Shown here: positions 1 through 5,493 of the stretch, one piece after another | How the letters are laid out: every line of letters starts with the position of its first letter | Position numbering within the stretch: position 1 is the stretch's first letter | NCBI GenBank assembly: GCA_964440495.1 | Contig: CAYTSD010000049.1 | Span: 1 to 5,493, forward strand | Reading direction: 5' to 3' | Origin: Benthortus sp964440495 | GTDB lineage: Archaea > Thermoproteota > Nitrososphaeria_A > Caldarchaeales > Wolframiiraptoraceae | DNA: 5,493 nucleotides | Program-made: the position numbers and the translations under genes | The notes under the pieces: model-generated | Seen by the model: the letters and a program-made list of their open reading frames with translations, nothing else | What the model was told of the DNA's origin: nothing | Database searches by the model: none

Positions 1-27
1 AAATAATGGAGGATGATGTTGAAGGAT

Positions 28-2181
28 TTAGCCTCGTTTAGCGATGAGTTTGGCGGCCATTAGGGGCGTGAGTGCTCCTATGGAGATTGATGTGAGGACG
101 ACCATGGATGAGGCTAAGGTCATGAGAGACGCGGATGCCGCAACCTCGGCTATGAAGAACAGGAATAATCCGAGGAGCATTAGTAGAACCGGGTAGAAGG
201 GGCTTGGACCGGACTCTCTATTCATTCTCCTCGAGATTATGGCTGCAGCTAGGAGTATCGGGGAGAGATATATTAGGCCTATGAGGAAGCTTGCTAGGAT
301 ACCTGAAGTCAATACGGCTAGCTCGGGAGCCGAAGAGAGGGGTTGAGCAACATCTCTAGAAACCTTAAGCGAGAAGAGCAGAGGATATATCGTAACCCTA
401 ACAACGTTTCTTAGAGCTGGGTTCTCCCGCTCAGCCTCCGCCACATACGGGCTCCAGGAATAGTAGAAGCCGTTGAAAGCCTCCATGAAATTCTCTCCAG
501 CGAAGGTCTCCATAACAAAGCCGTCTCTAAACTCTCTTAAAGCTTGGACGGGGGCAGCGAGCTCCGAGCCAAACGCAGCCGTAGCTATTAGACATCTACT
601 CTCCTTCTCAACTTTAAGGGTTATCGGCAGAGTCTTAACCTTCCCATCGCCCTCAGCCTGAACTATGAAGTTATAGGTTCCGGGCTGAGCGCCTGCTGAA
701 AGCTTCAGGGTTGCAGATGCCGTGGGAGTCAGGGTCGGTGGATTCAGGTTGTAGGTAACGGAGTCTGGGAGGCCGATGACGCTTAGAGAGACCTGCTTAG
801 GCTCACCTGAAGACAGGGTCACGGTAATAATGATAGTCGCCTCCTCACCGGTCTTTAGGACTAGAGATGTCTGGGATGCGGAGAGGCTGAAGTCGAAGGG
901 CGGTGGAGCAGTCGTGGTTGTAGGGGTTTCAGTTGTAGTTGTCGTGGGCGATGTCTGAGTCGTCGTGGGCTGGACCTCAGTCGTTGGCTGGGTTGTAGTT
1001 GTCGTCGGAGATGTAGTTGTTTCAGTTGTAGTTGTCGTCGGCTGAGTCGTGGTCGGCGTAGTCTCTGTAGTGGTTGGCGTGGGCTGCGGCGATGTAGTTG
1101 TTTCAGTTGTTGTTACTGTTGTCGTCTGTGTCTCCGTGACCGTAGTCGTAGAGGGCGTCGTTGTTTCAGTTGTCGTCGTAGTAGGTGATGTCTGAGTCGT
1201 CGTGGTTGTAGATGTCAAAGTCGTCGCTGTGAAGAATGGAGCTATTGTAAGTGTGAGAGTCTTAGAATCACTGATAAATCTACCACTTGCACGTACAATC
1301 ATATCAAAGGTTCCAACATCAGCATCTTCTGAAACCGTTAAGGTTAGAGTTGAGTCGAATGGCGGTGTACCTGAGGAGGGATCGAACCAGAAGGATACGC
1401 CTGAAGGAAGATTCGACAAGTATAAGTTTACTGTACCCTCATAATCTCCTGTGACATGTATGGTAACGGTTTCCGACCCTCCTTGAAGTATAGTGAGGTG
1501 ATCCTCATCCAGCTCTACACCCATCTTATATCTCCCGGTCATGTAGAGTTCTGCCCAAGCGACCCAATCCTGACCAGAGGACTCGCCTGCTTCAACTTTA
1601 ATGTGGAAATTGCAGGTATGTCCTAGCGCCGCCCCTGGAACACCTGCCTCAAAGGTACGTACTCCATCAGAATAGTCTAGGTCGAAGATTCTTAGGTAGA
1701 TTTTTTCAGCACCACCTGACCAAGATAGCCAAATCTTTATCTTAACACTTCCAGCTGTTCCCCCTGAGATAAATCCAACCTTTCCGTGGAGAGTTGCTCC
1801 ACCCTCTGGAATGTAGATGTTTGAGTATGTTCCCTTAATCCAACCATCAGGCTGCCACCTTGGATGAGTCTCGAGAATACGGCTATAGGTTTCACCATCG
1901 TTGAGCTTGACATTACTCTTATACATCGCAAATCCTTTGGGGTCTGTATCCGGACCTCCAAACTCTATTGTTTCTCCCTCAGTAGGGGTACCTGTCTCCC
2001 AGTAAGCGTCTTCCGCCATCTGTATAAAGTCATATAAGCGTAATTCAGAGGTATACGCAGCGCTCACATAGCCTGAGGCCTGTAGGAAAAGCATTACAGA
2101 GGATATTAGCAGTAAAGACGCTATCAGCAGCGTTATTCCTCTGGGGAAACGAGGCTTTTTCTCCTTCATATCTACATACAT
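28..2181 (-). CDS. Secreted, membrane-anchored CFI-box protein with Ig-like domains and Thr-rich stalk
   Basis: A 717-residue cell-surface protein of unknown function. Residues 16-41 form a hydrophobic signal segment after a basic start (KEKKPRFPR). Residues about 45-215 look like a beta-rich domain I do not recognise. Residues 220-313 and 429-525 look like Ig-like beta-sandwiches of the kind seen in archaeal surface proteins (phrases LPSGVSFWFDP and LPDSVTYNLNP at matching places). Residues 316-427 are a Thr/Pro/Ser/Glu linker, probably an O-glycosylated stalk. Cys530 begins a CFI-box (CLIATAAFGS, then LREFRD), a C-terminal module known from archaeal and bacterial surface proteins and suspected to mark sorting or processing; its mechanism is not established. 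Three membrane helices follow (about 622-649, 663-683, 686-712), with basic SRRMNR and KLIAKRG placed to face the cytoplasm. Cys190 is the only other cysteine. ATG at 2181 is chosen because a TATA-like box lies about 24 bases upstream and no ribosome-binding site exists; Met5 (2169) is an alternative. The gene ends in TAA. Architecture is certain, role is not. Confidence 0.9.
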   Translation of the reverse strand: MYVDMKEKKPRFPRGITLLIASLLLISSVMLFLQASGYVSAAYTSELRLYDFIQMAEDAYWETGTPTEGETIEFGGPDTDPKGFAMYKSNVKLNDGETYSRILETHPRWQPDGWIKGTYSNIYIPEGGATLHGKVGFISGGTAGSVKIKIWLSWSGGAEKIYLRIFDLDYSDGVRTFEAGVPGAALGHTCNFHIKVEAGESSGQDWVAWAELYMTGRYKMGVELDEDHLTILQGGSETVTIHVTGDYEGTVNLYLSNLPSGVSFWFDPSSGTPPFDSTLTLTVSEDADVGTFDMIVRASGRFISDSKTLTLTIAPFFTATTLTSTTTTTQTSPTTTTTETTTPSTTTVTETQTTTVTTTETTTSPQPTPTTTETTPTTTQPTTTTTETTTSPTTTTTQPTTEVQPTTTQTSPTTTTTETPTTTTAPPPFDFSLSASQTSLVLKTGEEATIIITVTLSSGEPKQVSLSVIGLPDSVTYNLNPPTLTPTASATLKLSAGAQPGTYNFIVQAEGDGKVKTLPITLKVEKESRCLIATAAFGSELAAPVQALREFRDGFVMETFAGENFMEAFNGFYYSWSPYVAEAERENPALRNVVRVTIYPLLFSLKVSRDVAQPLSSAPELAVLTSGILASFLIGLIYLSPILLAAAIISRRMNRESGPSPFYPVLLMLLGLFLFFIAEVAASASLMTLASSMVVLTSISIGALTPLMAAKLIAKRG
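901..1236 (-). repeat. Thr/Pro-rich stalk-coding repeat region
   Basis: This stretch encodes residues 316-427 of the surface protein, a run dominated by threonine with Pro, Ser, Glu and Gln in irregular units such as TTTTTETTTSP and TTTTTQPTT. At DNA level, near-identical pieces recur: GATGTAGTTGTTTCAGTTGT on the plus strand appears near 1011 and near 1093, and CAGTTGTAGTTGTCGT near 929 and near 1023. Such imperfect coding repeats can change length by slippage or recombination. The protein run is expected to be extended and heavily glycosylated, holding the N-terminal domains away from the membrane. Confidence 0.85.
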
Positions 2182-2200
2182 TCGTAAAAAAGAGCTGTAA

Positions 2201-2210
2201 ATAAATATTT
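2201..2210 (-). promoter_or_regulatory. TATA-like element of the surface protein gene (leaderless)
   Basis: On the minus strand this reads AAATATTTAT. Its centre is about 24 bases upstream of the ATG at 2181, the usual archaeal TATA-to-start-site distance, and the bases before the ATG hold no Shine-Dalgarno-like purine motif. Transcription is therefore predicted to begin at or next to the start codon, giving a leaderless mRNA. This is inferred from spacing and composition only. Confidence 0.5.
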
Positions 2211-2236
2211 ACTATAAGCATCACAACGTAAATGTC

Positions 2237-2538
2237 TCAAGCTTCATAGAATGTTTTGTAAAGGCTCACGTATTTCTCCTATAGGAATTTATCATCCTCT
2301 GGATAGTATTTCGCTAGTTCAGGTTTCTCTCCAGCGAACTCTTTGAAAGATTCCAATGAATCCCACACAGTCACTAGGAGAAAATGTGCAGAGCCTCCCT
2401 CATCTCTGCGAGTGAAGTAAATCTTAAGCAGCCCCCTGACAGAGCCGTAATCAGGCGCAGCCCGCTCGATTAGAAATCTTTCATACTCATCAGTCTTTTC
2501 TAGAGGAACTCTTCATGCTATAGCCTCATGACCGCCAA
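2237..2538 (-). pseudogene. Broken ABM-like (antibiotic biosynthesis monooxygenase fold) small protein
   Basis: Found by translating the 490-base gap. Read from a TTG at 2538-2536, the first residues are MAVMRL. An amber TAG (2520-2518) then stands where relatives have Trp, a base is missing near 2514 (HGR expected, only GAAGA present), and the frame resumes at RVPLEKTDEYERFL. It runs through YFTRRDEGGSAHFLLVTVWD and FAGEKPELAKYYPEDDKFL to a second TAG (2281-2279). After that TAG the same frame continues EKYVSLYKTFYEA to TGA (2239-2237). Restored, it would be about 100 residues, a normal length for small ABM-fold proteins; the pattern of AHFLL-(V/L)T-(V/L)WDS followed by FAGE and YYPED is how I recognise the family. 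No single error repairs it, because both candidate frames meet a stop at 2520-2513. The function of the ancestor is unknown; the family includes small dimeric oxygenases and many uncharacterised proteins. A downstream fragment of 77 codons (2512-2279) remains open but has no credible start. Confidence 0.7.
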
Positions 2539-2572
2539 GACTATCCCTCTCTGCAGGTGGCCTTAGGCTTAC

Positions 2573-2580
2573 TATTTAAA
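2573..2580 (-). promoter_or_regulatory. TATA-like element of the decayed ABM gene
   Basis: The minus strand reads TTTAAATA here, about 40 bases upstream of the presumed TTG start at 2538. A weak purine-rich site (GAGGGAT, 2549-2543) lies a few bases before that TTG. The promoter thus appears to have outlived the reading frame. It diverges from the RuBisCO promoter some 50 bases away. Confidence 0.4.
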
Positions 2581-2630
2581 CCCCCTACGTCAACAGTAAT
2601 TGCATGAGTTTAGTGTTTTCAGGAAACAGA

Positions 2631-2664
2631 TAAATTATAAGATCTTCCACCCATAGGTTTGGTG
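2631..2664 (+). promoter_or_regulatory. RuBisCO promoter (TATA-like) and ribosome-binding site
   Basis: TAAATTATAA at 2631-2640 is a good archaeal TATA-like box, preceded by a purine stretch (GGAAACAGA) that could act as the TFB-recognition element. A start of transcription near 2658-2662 is predicted by spacing. GGTG at 2661-2664 pairs with the archaeal 16S rRNA 3' end and sits 7 bases before the TTG at 2672, which helps fix that start. The untranslated leader would be very short, about 10-14 bases. Predicted from sequence only. Confidence 0.5.
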
Positions 2665-2671
2665 TAGGATC

Positions 2672-4000
2672 TTGTCTGAGAAGAAGGAGTGGTTTGAGCA
2701 GGAGTTCTGGAGAAAGGTTTTCACAGCTTCCCCAGAAGAGATAGACCCTGACAAATACATCGTCGGAACATATCTCGTTAGACCGAGCGCCGGCATAAGT
2801 CTTCAGGGTGCAGCGATGAATATTGCGGCTGAGCAGTCTATTGGAACTTGGACTGAGGTTGAGACTATGACTGACCGTGTTCTAAAGCTCGCAGCCAAGG
2901 TATTTGAAGTTGAGAAGCTTGACGGCGTTGGGCTTGCAAGGATAGCTTTCCCACCAGACCTCTTCGACTATGAGGCTGGAATCTCACACCTCTTATCGAT
3001 GGTTGCTGGAAACCTCTTCGGGTTAGGAGCATTGAAGGCTGCAAAGCTAATTGACATCAAGCTTCCAAAAGATTATGTTAAGCAGTTTAGGGGGCCGAAG
3101 TTCGGGATAGAGGGTGTTAGGAAGATTGTTGGAACCGATAAGGAGCCTAGACCTCATCTTGGAACAATAATTAAGCCTAAGGTTGGTTTGAGCTCCAAGG
3201 AGACTGCGAAGGTGGCATATGAGGCTGCCTCAGGTGGGGTGGACTTCATAAAGGATGATGAGACTTTGACGAATCAGAAGTTTAACCCGATAGAGGAGAG
3301 GGTCTCGAACGTTATGGAGGCTTTGGATAGGGTTAAGGAGGAGACTGGTAGAACTGTTCTCTACGCGGTTGACGTTACAGCAGACGCTAAGACAATCTGG
3401 AAGAATGTCGAGACAGCCTTATCCAACGGAGCAAACTGTATAATGGTTGACTTCCTATGTGTCGGCTACCCTATTCTCCGCCAACTAGCCGAAGACCCGT
3501 CGGTTAAGGTTCCATTACATGTTCATAGAACGCTTCATGGCGCGATGACTAGGAACCCTGAACACGGTATACACATGATGGTTTTAGCTAAGCTTGTTAG
3601 ACTTGTTGGCGGGGACCAGCTTCACACGGGGACGGCTAAGGGCAAGATGGAGAAGCCTACGGGAGGGCCTCTCGACAACTATTCAGGTGTTAGAGGTGTG
3701 AGGTTCATCAACGATTTCCTACGCTCTGAGTGGTACGGCCTGAAGACCGTTATGCCGGTTGCCTCAGGAGGTGTTCATCCAACCCTCGTCCCAGCGAACC
3801 TAGAGATACTTGGCGCACCTGATATTCAGCTGAATGCAGGTGGAGGAATTCATGGACATCCAAAGGGTTCTAGAGCTGGAGCAGCTGCGATGAAGCAGGC
3901 GATGGAGGCCTACATGAAGGGTGTCCCCCTAGAGGAGTATGCTAAGACCCATGAGGAGCTTAGACAGGCCTTAGAGCACTGGGGATACAAATACGGTTAG
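2672..4000 (+). CDS. rbcL: Ribulose-bisphosphate carboxylase large subunit (archaeal form III-related, atypical)
   Basis: This 442-residue protein has the RuBisCO large-chain fold: an N-terminal alpha/beta domain (about 28-140) and a TIM barrel (about 145-430). All catalytic positions are present: Glu54, Thr59, Trp60, Asn114, Lys168/Lys170 (IIKPKVGL), carbamylated Lys194 with Asp196 and Glu197 (FIKDDE), His285-Arg286, His289, His318, loop-6 Lys325 (GTAKGKMEK), Ser365-Gly366-Gly367 and Gly390-Gly391. It should therefore bind ribulose 1,5-bisphosphate and fix CO2, forming two 3-phosphoglycerates. Length and lack of form I features point to the form III area; in archaea such enzymes usually serve nucleotide ribose salvage, and no small subunit is nearby. 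It is not the common form III-b: loop 6 lacks the extra residue of GTAGAGKLEG. LNAGGGIHGHP and RGPKFGIEGVRK instead recall form IV RuBisCO-like proteins. The start is TTG; an in-frame stop at 2654-2656 and no ATG before residue 49 leave no better choice. A charged 25-residue lead precedes the domain. It ends in TAG, overlapping the kinase stop. Confidence 0.93.
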   Translation: MSEKKEWFEQEFWRKVFTASPEEIDPDKYIVGTYLVRPSAGISLQGAAMNIAAEQSIGTWTEVETMTDRVLKLAAKVFEVEKLDGVGLARIAFPPDLFDYEAGISHLLSMVAGNLFGLGALKAAKLIDIKLPKDYVKQFRGPKFGIEGVRKIVGTDKEPRPHLGTIIKPKVGLSSKETAKVAYEAASGGVDFIKDDETLTNQKFNPIEERVSNVMEALDRVKEETGRTVLYAVDVTADAKTIWKNVETALSNGANCIMVDFLCVGYPILRQLAEDPSVKVPLHVHRTLHGAMTRNPEHGIHMMVLAKLVRLVGGDQLHTGTAKGKMEKPTGGPLDNYSGVRGVRFINDFLRSEWYGLKTVMPVASGGVHPTLVPANLEILGAPDIQLNAGGGIHGHPKGSRAGAAAMKQAMEAYMKGVPLEEYAKTHEELRQALEHWGYKYG

Positions 4001-5448
4001 AGAATCTCGGCGAGGGTCTCAACAATCCTCCTATATTTTTCTAGAAGCTTTCCATAGCGTTTCACGTTTTCTGGATTTGGGTTGAACACCCTTCTTACCT
4101 TAACCGATTTGTCGACGATTTCTCTGAGTTTGAGTTCTCCCGCCCCCCATGCCGCTAGAAGCGCTGAACCTACAGCCGAGTCAGGCTCCTCTATAGCTCT
4201 AACCGGGAGTCCAACTATGTCTGAGAGAATCTGCATGAAGAGGTTGTTCCTCGAGCCTCCCCCGCTTATTCTAAGGTCATGTATCTTCGTCTTTGTCGTT
4301 TCTTCAACGGCTGAGAGGAGGAGTTTCAACGTGTATCCAGACGCCTCCAATATGCTTCTGAAGAGGTGGCCTGCCGTGAAGTTTCTCTCCGACAGCCCGA
4401 TGATGAAACCCCTAACGTTTGGATAGTCTTTCGGAACTCTGACACCGTAGAGCTCATTACAGACCAGGAGCCCGTCGGAGCCAGGCGGAATCTTTGAGGC
4501 CATGGAGCTTAACTCATCTAGGCTTGAGCCCAGCACCCTGCTAAGGGAGTCCATGGCCGTTGTACCAGCATTCGTAAATCCTCCTGCAAGATAGAGGTCA
4601 TTGACATAGAGCTTGTAGTAGAATCTTCTATGGAGGTCTGGGACTAGTCTGTCGACGACAACATGCACCGTCAGGGATGTTCCTATGGTCACGCTCGCCT
4701 GCCCTGCTTCCAGGGCTCCTGAAGTTATGTCACCTGCACTTGCATCGGTGACCCCGTTCACTATGGGTGTGCCCGAGGGTATCCCTGTCTCCCTCTCTCC
4801 CTCTGTGCTGATGTGGCCCACAACAGAGCCTATAGGCCTTATCGGAGGCATAATCTCCACCGGTATCCCAGAATCCTGGTAGGCTTCAACCAGGTATCCT
4901 GGCCTGTCTAGGAGGGCGTGAGCCTTCCCAGCGGTGTTCGCCGAGGTTGCGACAGCTCCAGACAGTCTGTAGACCAGGTAGTCGCTTTCGTGGAGAACCT
5001 GCTCCGCCTTGCCGAACTCTGGTAGATTCTTCTTAAGCCACATGAGTTTTGGGAGAACAAGCCTAGAGTTTATCGGCAGATACTTCTCAAACTCTCTTGC
5101 AGCTTTGCTCACCCTCCTAAGCTCCTCAGCCTCCTCGACAGCCCTACTATCATTATACATTATGAATGGATGTATTGGTTCGCCATCCTTGTCGAGTGTG
5201 AGGAATGTTCCGCTCGTGGAGTCTACGCAGACCCCCTCAACCTTCCCCCTGTTTTTCAGCTTGCCGAGAGCCTCCTTCACACGGCTCCACACACCTTCAG
5301 GGTCTCTCTCAACAAACCCCTCCCTAGGCCTGGTAACCAAGTCGTAGATTGGGGCTGAAGCTCTCTCAACGACCTCGCCCTCCTCTGACAGTATTACCGC
5401 CTTAACATTCTTAGTTCCAACATCTATCCCCATAAAGAGCCTAGTCAT
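3997..5448 (-). CDS. FGGY-family carbohydrate kinase, possibly a D-ribulokinase-like pentulose kinase
   Basis: This 483-residue cytoplasmic kinase transfers the ATP gamma-phosphate to a sugar or polyol hydroxyl. Both FGGY actin-like domains are complete. Domain I (about 1-245) has the phosphate loop GIDVGTKNVKA (7-17), the sugar-contact strand VDSTSG (75-80), MYNDSRA (97-103) and the likely catalytic base Asp235 in NGVTDASAGD. Domain II (about 246-483) has TIGTS (254-258), GGFTNAGTTAMD (289-300), a full match to FGGY signature 2 (347-368, G-x-I-x-G-L ... H-L-x2-S-I-L-E), and adenine-binding GGGSRNNLF (396-404). Substrate cannot be fixed from sequence. MYNDSRA is unlike the usual W-x-D of glycerol and L-ribulose kinases and, from memory, resembles the D-ribulokinase/SePSK and xylulokinase side; D-ribulose or D-xylulose are the best guesses. 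The ATG at 5448 follows GGTGA by 7 bases, so the start is well supported. It is convergent with RuBisCO, overlapping by four bases, ends in TAA, and is intact. Confidence 0.9.
   Translation of the reverse strand: MTRLFMGIDVGTKNVKAVILSEEGEVVERASAPIYDLVTRPREGFVERDPEGVWSRVKEALGKLKNRGKVEGVCVDSTSGTFLTLDKDGEPIHPFIMYNDSRAVEEAEELRRVSKAAREFEKYLPINSRLVLPKLMWLKKNLPEFGKAEQVLHESDYLVYRLSGAVATSANTAGKAHALLDRPGYLVEAYQDSGIPVEIMPPIRPIGSVVGHISTEGERETGIPSGTPIVNGVTDASAGDITSGALEAGQASVTIGTSLTVHVVVDRLVPDLHRRFYYKLYVNDLYLAGGFTNAGTTAMDSLSRVLGSSLDELSSMASKIPPGSDGLLVCNELYGVRVPKDYPNVRGFIIGLSERNFTAGHLFRSILEASGYTLKLLLSAVEETTKTKIHDLRISGGGSRNNLFMQILSDIVGLPVRAIEEPDSAVGSALLAAWGAGELKLREIVDKSVKVRRVFNPNPENVKRYGKLLEKYRRIVETLAEIL
4032..4040 (+). 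terminator. Possible T-rich terminator for RuBisCO inside the kinase 3' end
   Basis: TATATTTTT at 4032-4040 lies about 30-40 bases past the RuBisCO stop on the coding strand. Archaeal transcription often stops at short T runs without a hairpin. With no intergenic space between the two convergent genes, the RuBisCO transcript must end inside the kinase gene, and this is the first T run it meets. Weak evidence: a five-T run can occur by chance. Confidence 0.3.
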
Positions 5449-5454
5449 GAAGGA

Positions 5455-5490
5455 TTCACCGGCGCTTAGATAATGTTCGAGATAAATAAG
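5455..5490 (-). promoter_or_regulatory. Kinase promoter (TATA-like) and ribosome-binding site
   Basis: On the minus strand CTTATTTATC (5490-5481) is a plausible TATA-like box, predicting a transcript start near 5455-5461. GGTGAA (5460-5455) matches the archaeal anti-Shine-Dalgarno and stands about 7 bases from the ATG at 5448. The leader would be very short, and if transcription starts below 5460 the binding site would be partly cut off, so the box or the exact start site is uncertain. The ribosome-binding site is the firmer of the two. Confidence 0.5.
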
Positions 5491-5493
5491 ATT

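Noticed and set aside
1..41. Open plus-strand frame from the left edge ending at TAG 39-41 (tail MEDDVEGFSLV), possibly the end of a gene convergent with the surface protein
   Set aside because: Only 12-13 codons are visible, with no recognisable motif; one open frame in three is expected by chance over so short a stretch.
901..1236. CRISPR-like or tandem-repeat array
   Set aside because: Repeats are irregular, without unique spacers of fixed size, and are explained by Thr/Pro codons of an intact reading frame.
2279..2512. A functional 77-residue protein translated from the open fragment of the ABM gene
   Set aside because: No ATG, GTG or TTG start with a ribosome-binding site lies at its beginning, and it lacks the first strand and C-terminal end of the fold.
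2539..2671. Small RNA or riboswitch in the divergent promoter region
   Set aside because: The 133 bases show two TATA-like boxes and no stable long hairpin, tRNA-like fold or conserved riboswitch core that I can see.
2672..4000. Form IV RuBisCO-like protein without carboxylase activity
   Set aside because: Although some motifs look form IV-like, all catalytic lysines, the metal ligands and loop-6 Lys325 are present, which form IV proteins lack.
5009..5347. Long plus-strand open frame opposite the kinase (about 112 codons), with similar ones at 4082-4426 and 1202-1444
   Set aside because: They mirror the codon bias of the opposite, clearly real genes, lack homology and lack their own start signals.
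3997..5448. Glycerol kinase
   Set aside because: The substrate strand reads MYNDSRA in place of the W-Q-D-x-R motif typical of glycerol kinases, and the C-terminal part is more like pentulose kinases.

Overview
The window reads as chromosomal DNA from an archaeon. Every gene is preceded by an A/T-rich TATA-like element at archaeal spacing. Ribosome-binding sites, where present, are GGTG(A)-type. Arginine is written mainly as AGG/AGA. The gene content also fits: a RuBisCO large subunit closest to archaeal forms and a CFI-box surface protein with a threonine-rich stalk. The AGR-rich codon use and charged proteins would suit a thermophile of the TACK side of the archaea (for example a Bathyarchaeia- or Caldarchaeales-like lineage), but that placement is an inference.

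Layout, left to right. Bases 28-2181 (minus strand) encode a 717-residue secreted and membrane-anchored protein: signal peptide, beta-rich domain, Ig-like domain, about 110-residue Thr/Pro stalk, second Ig-like domain, CFI-box, and three C-terminal membrane helices. Its mRNA looks leaderless. The next 490 bases (2182-2671) have no intact gene. They hold the remains of a roughly 100-residue ABM-like (antibiotic-biosynthesis-monooxygenase fold) protein on the minus strand, broken by two amber stops and one frameshift, with its own TATA-like box. Diverging from it is the promoter of a RuBisCO large-subunit gene (2672-4000, plus, TTG start). This gene meets an FGGY-family carbohydrate kinase (3997-5448, minus) tail to tail, with the two stop codons overlapping. 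The kinase has a clear ribosome-binding site and TATA-like element near the right edge.

How the genes may work together: RuBisCO carboxylates (or otherwise reacts with) a phosphorylated keto-sugar, and the kinase phosphorylates a sugar, possibly a pentulose such as D-ribulose. A shared pentose-phosphate route is therefore conceivable. However, the genes are convergent, no phosphoribulokinase, AMP phosphorylase or ribose-1,5-bisphosphate isomerase is in the window, and the link is only a hypothesis. The surface protein and the broken ABM gene have no evident link to them.

The points most worth a second look are: (1) a RuBisCO that keeps all catalytic residues but carries sequence signatures I associate with form IV RuBisCO-like proteins; (2) the decayed ABM gene, which is absent from any simple open-frame view; (3) the CFI-box stalk protein; and (4) the convergent RuBisCO/kinase pair. 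I see no RNA gene, CRISPR array, transposon or integration site.
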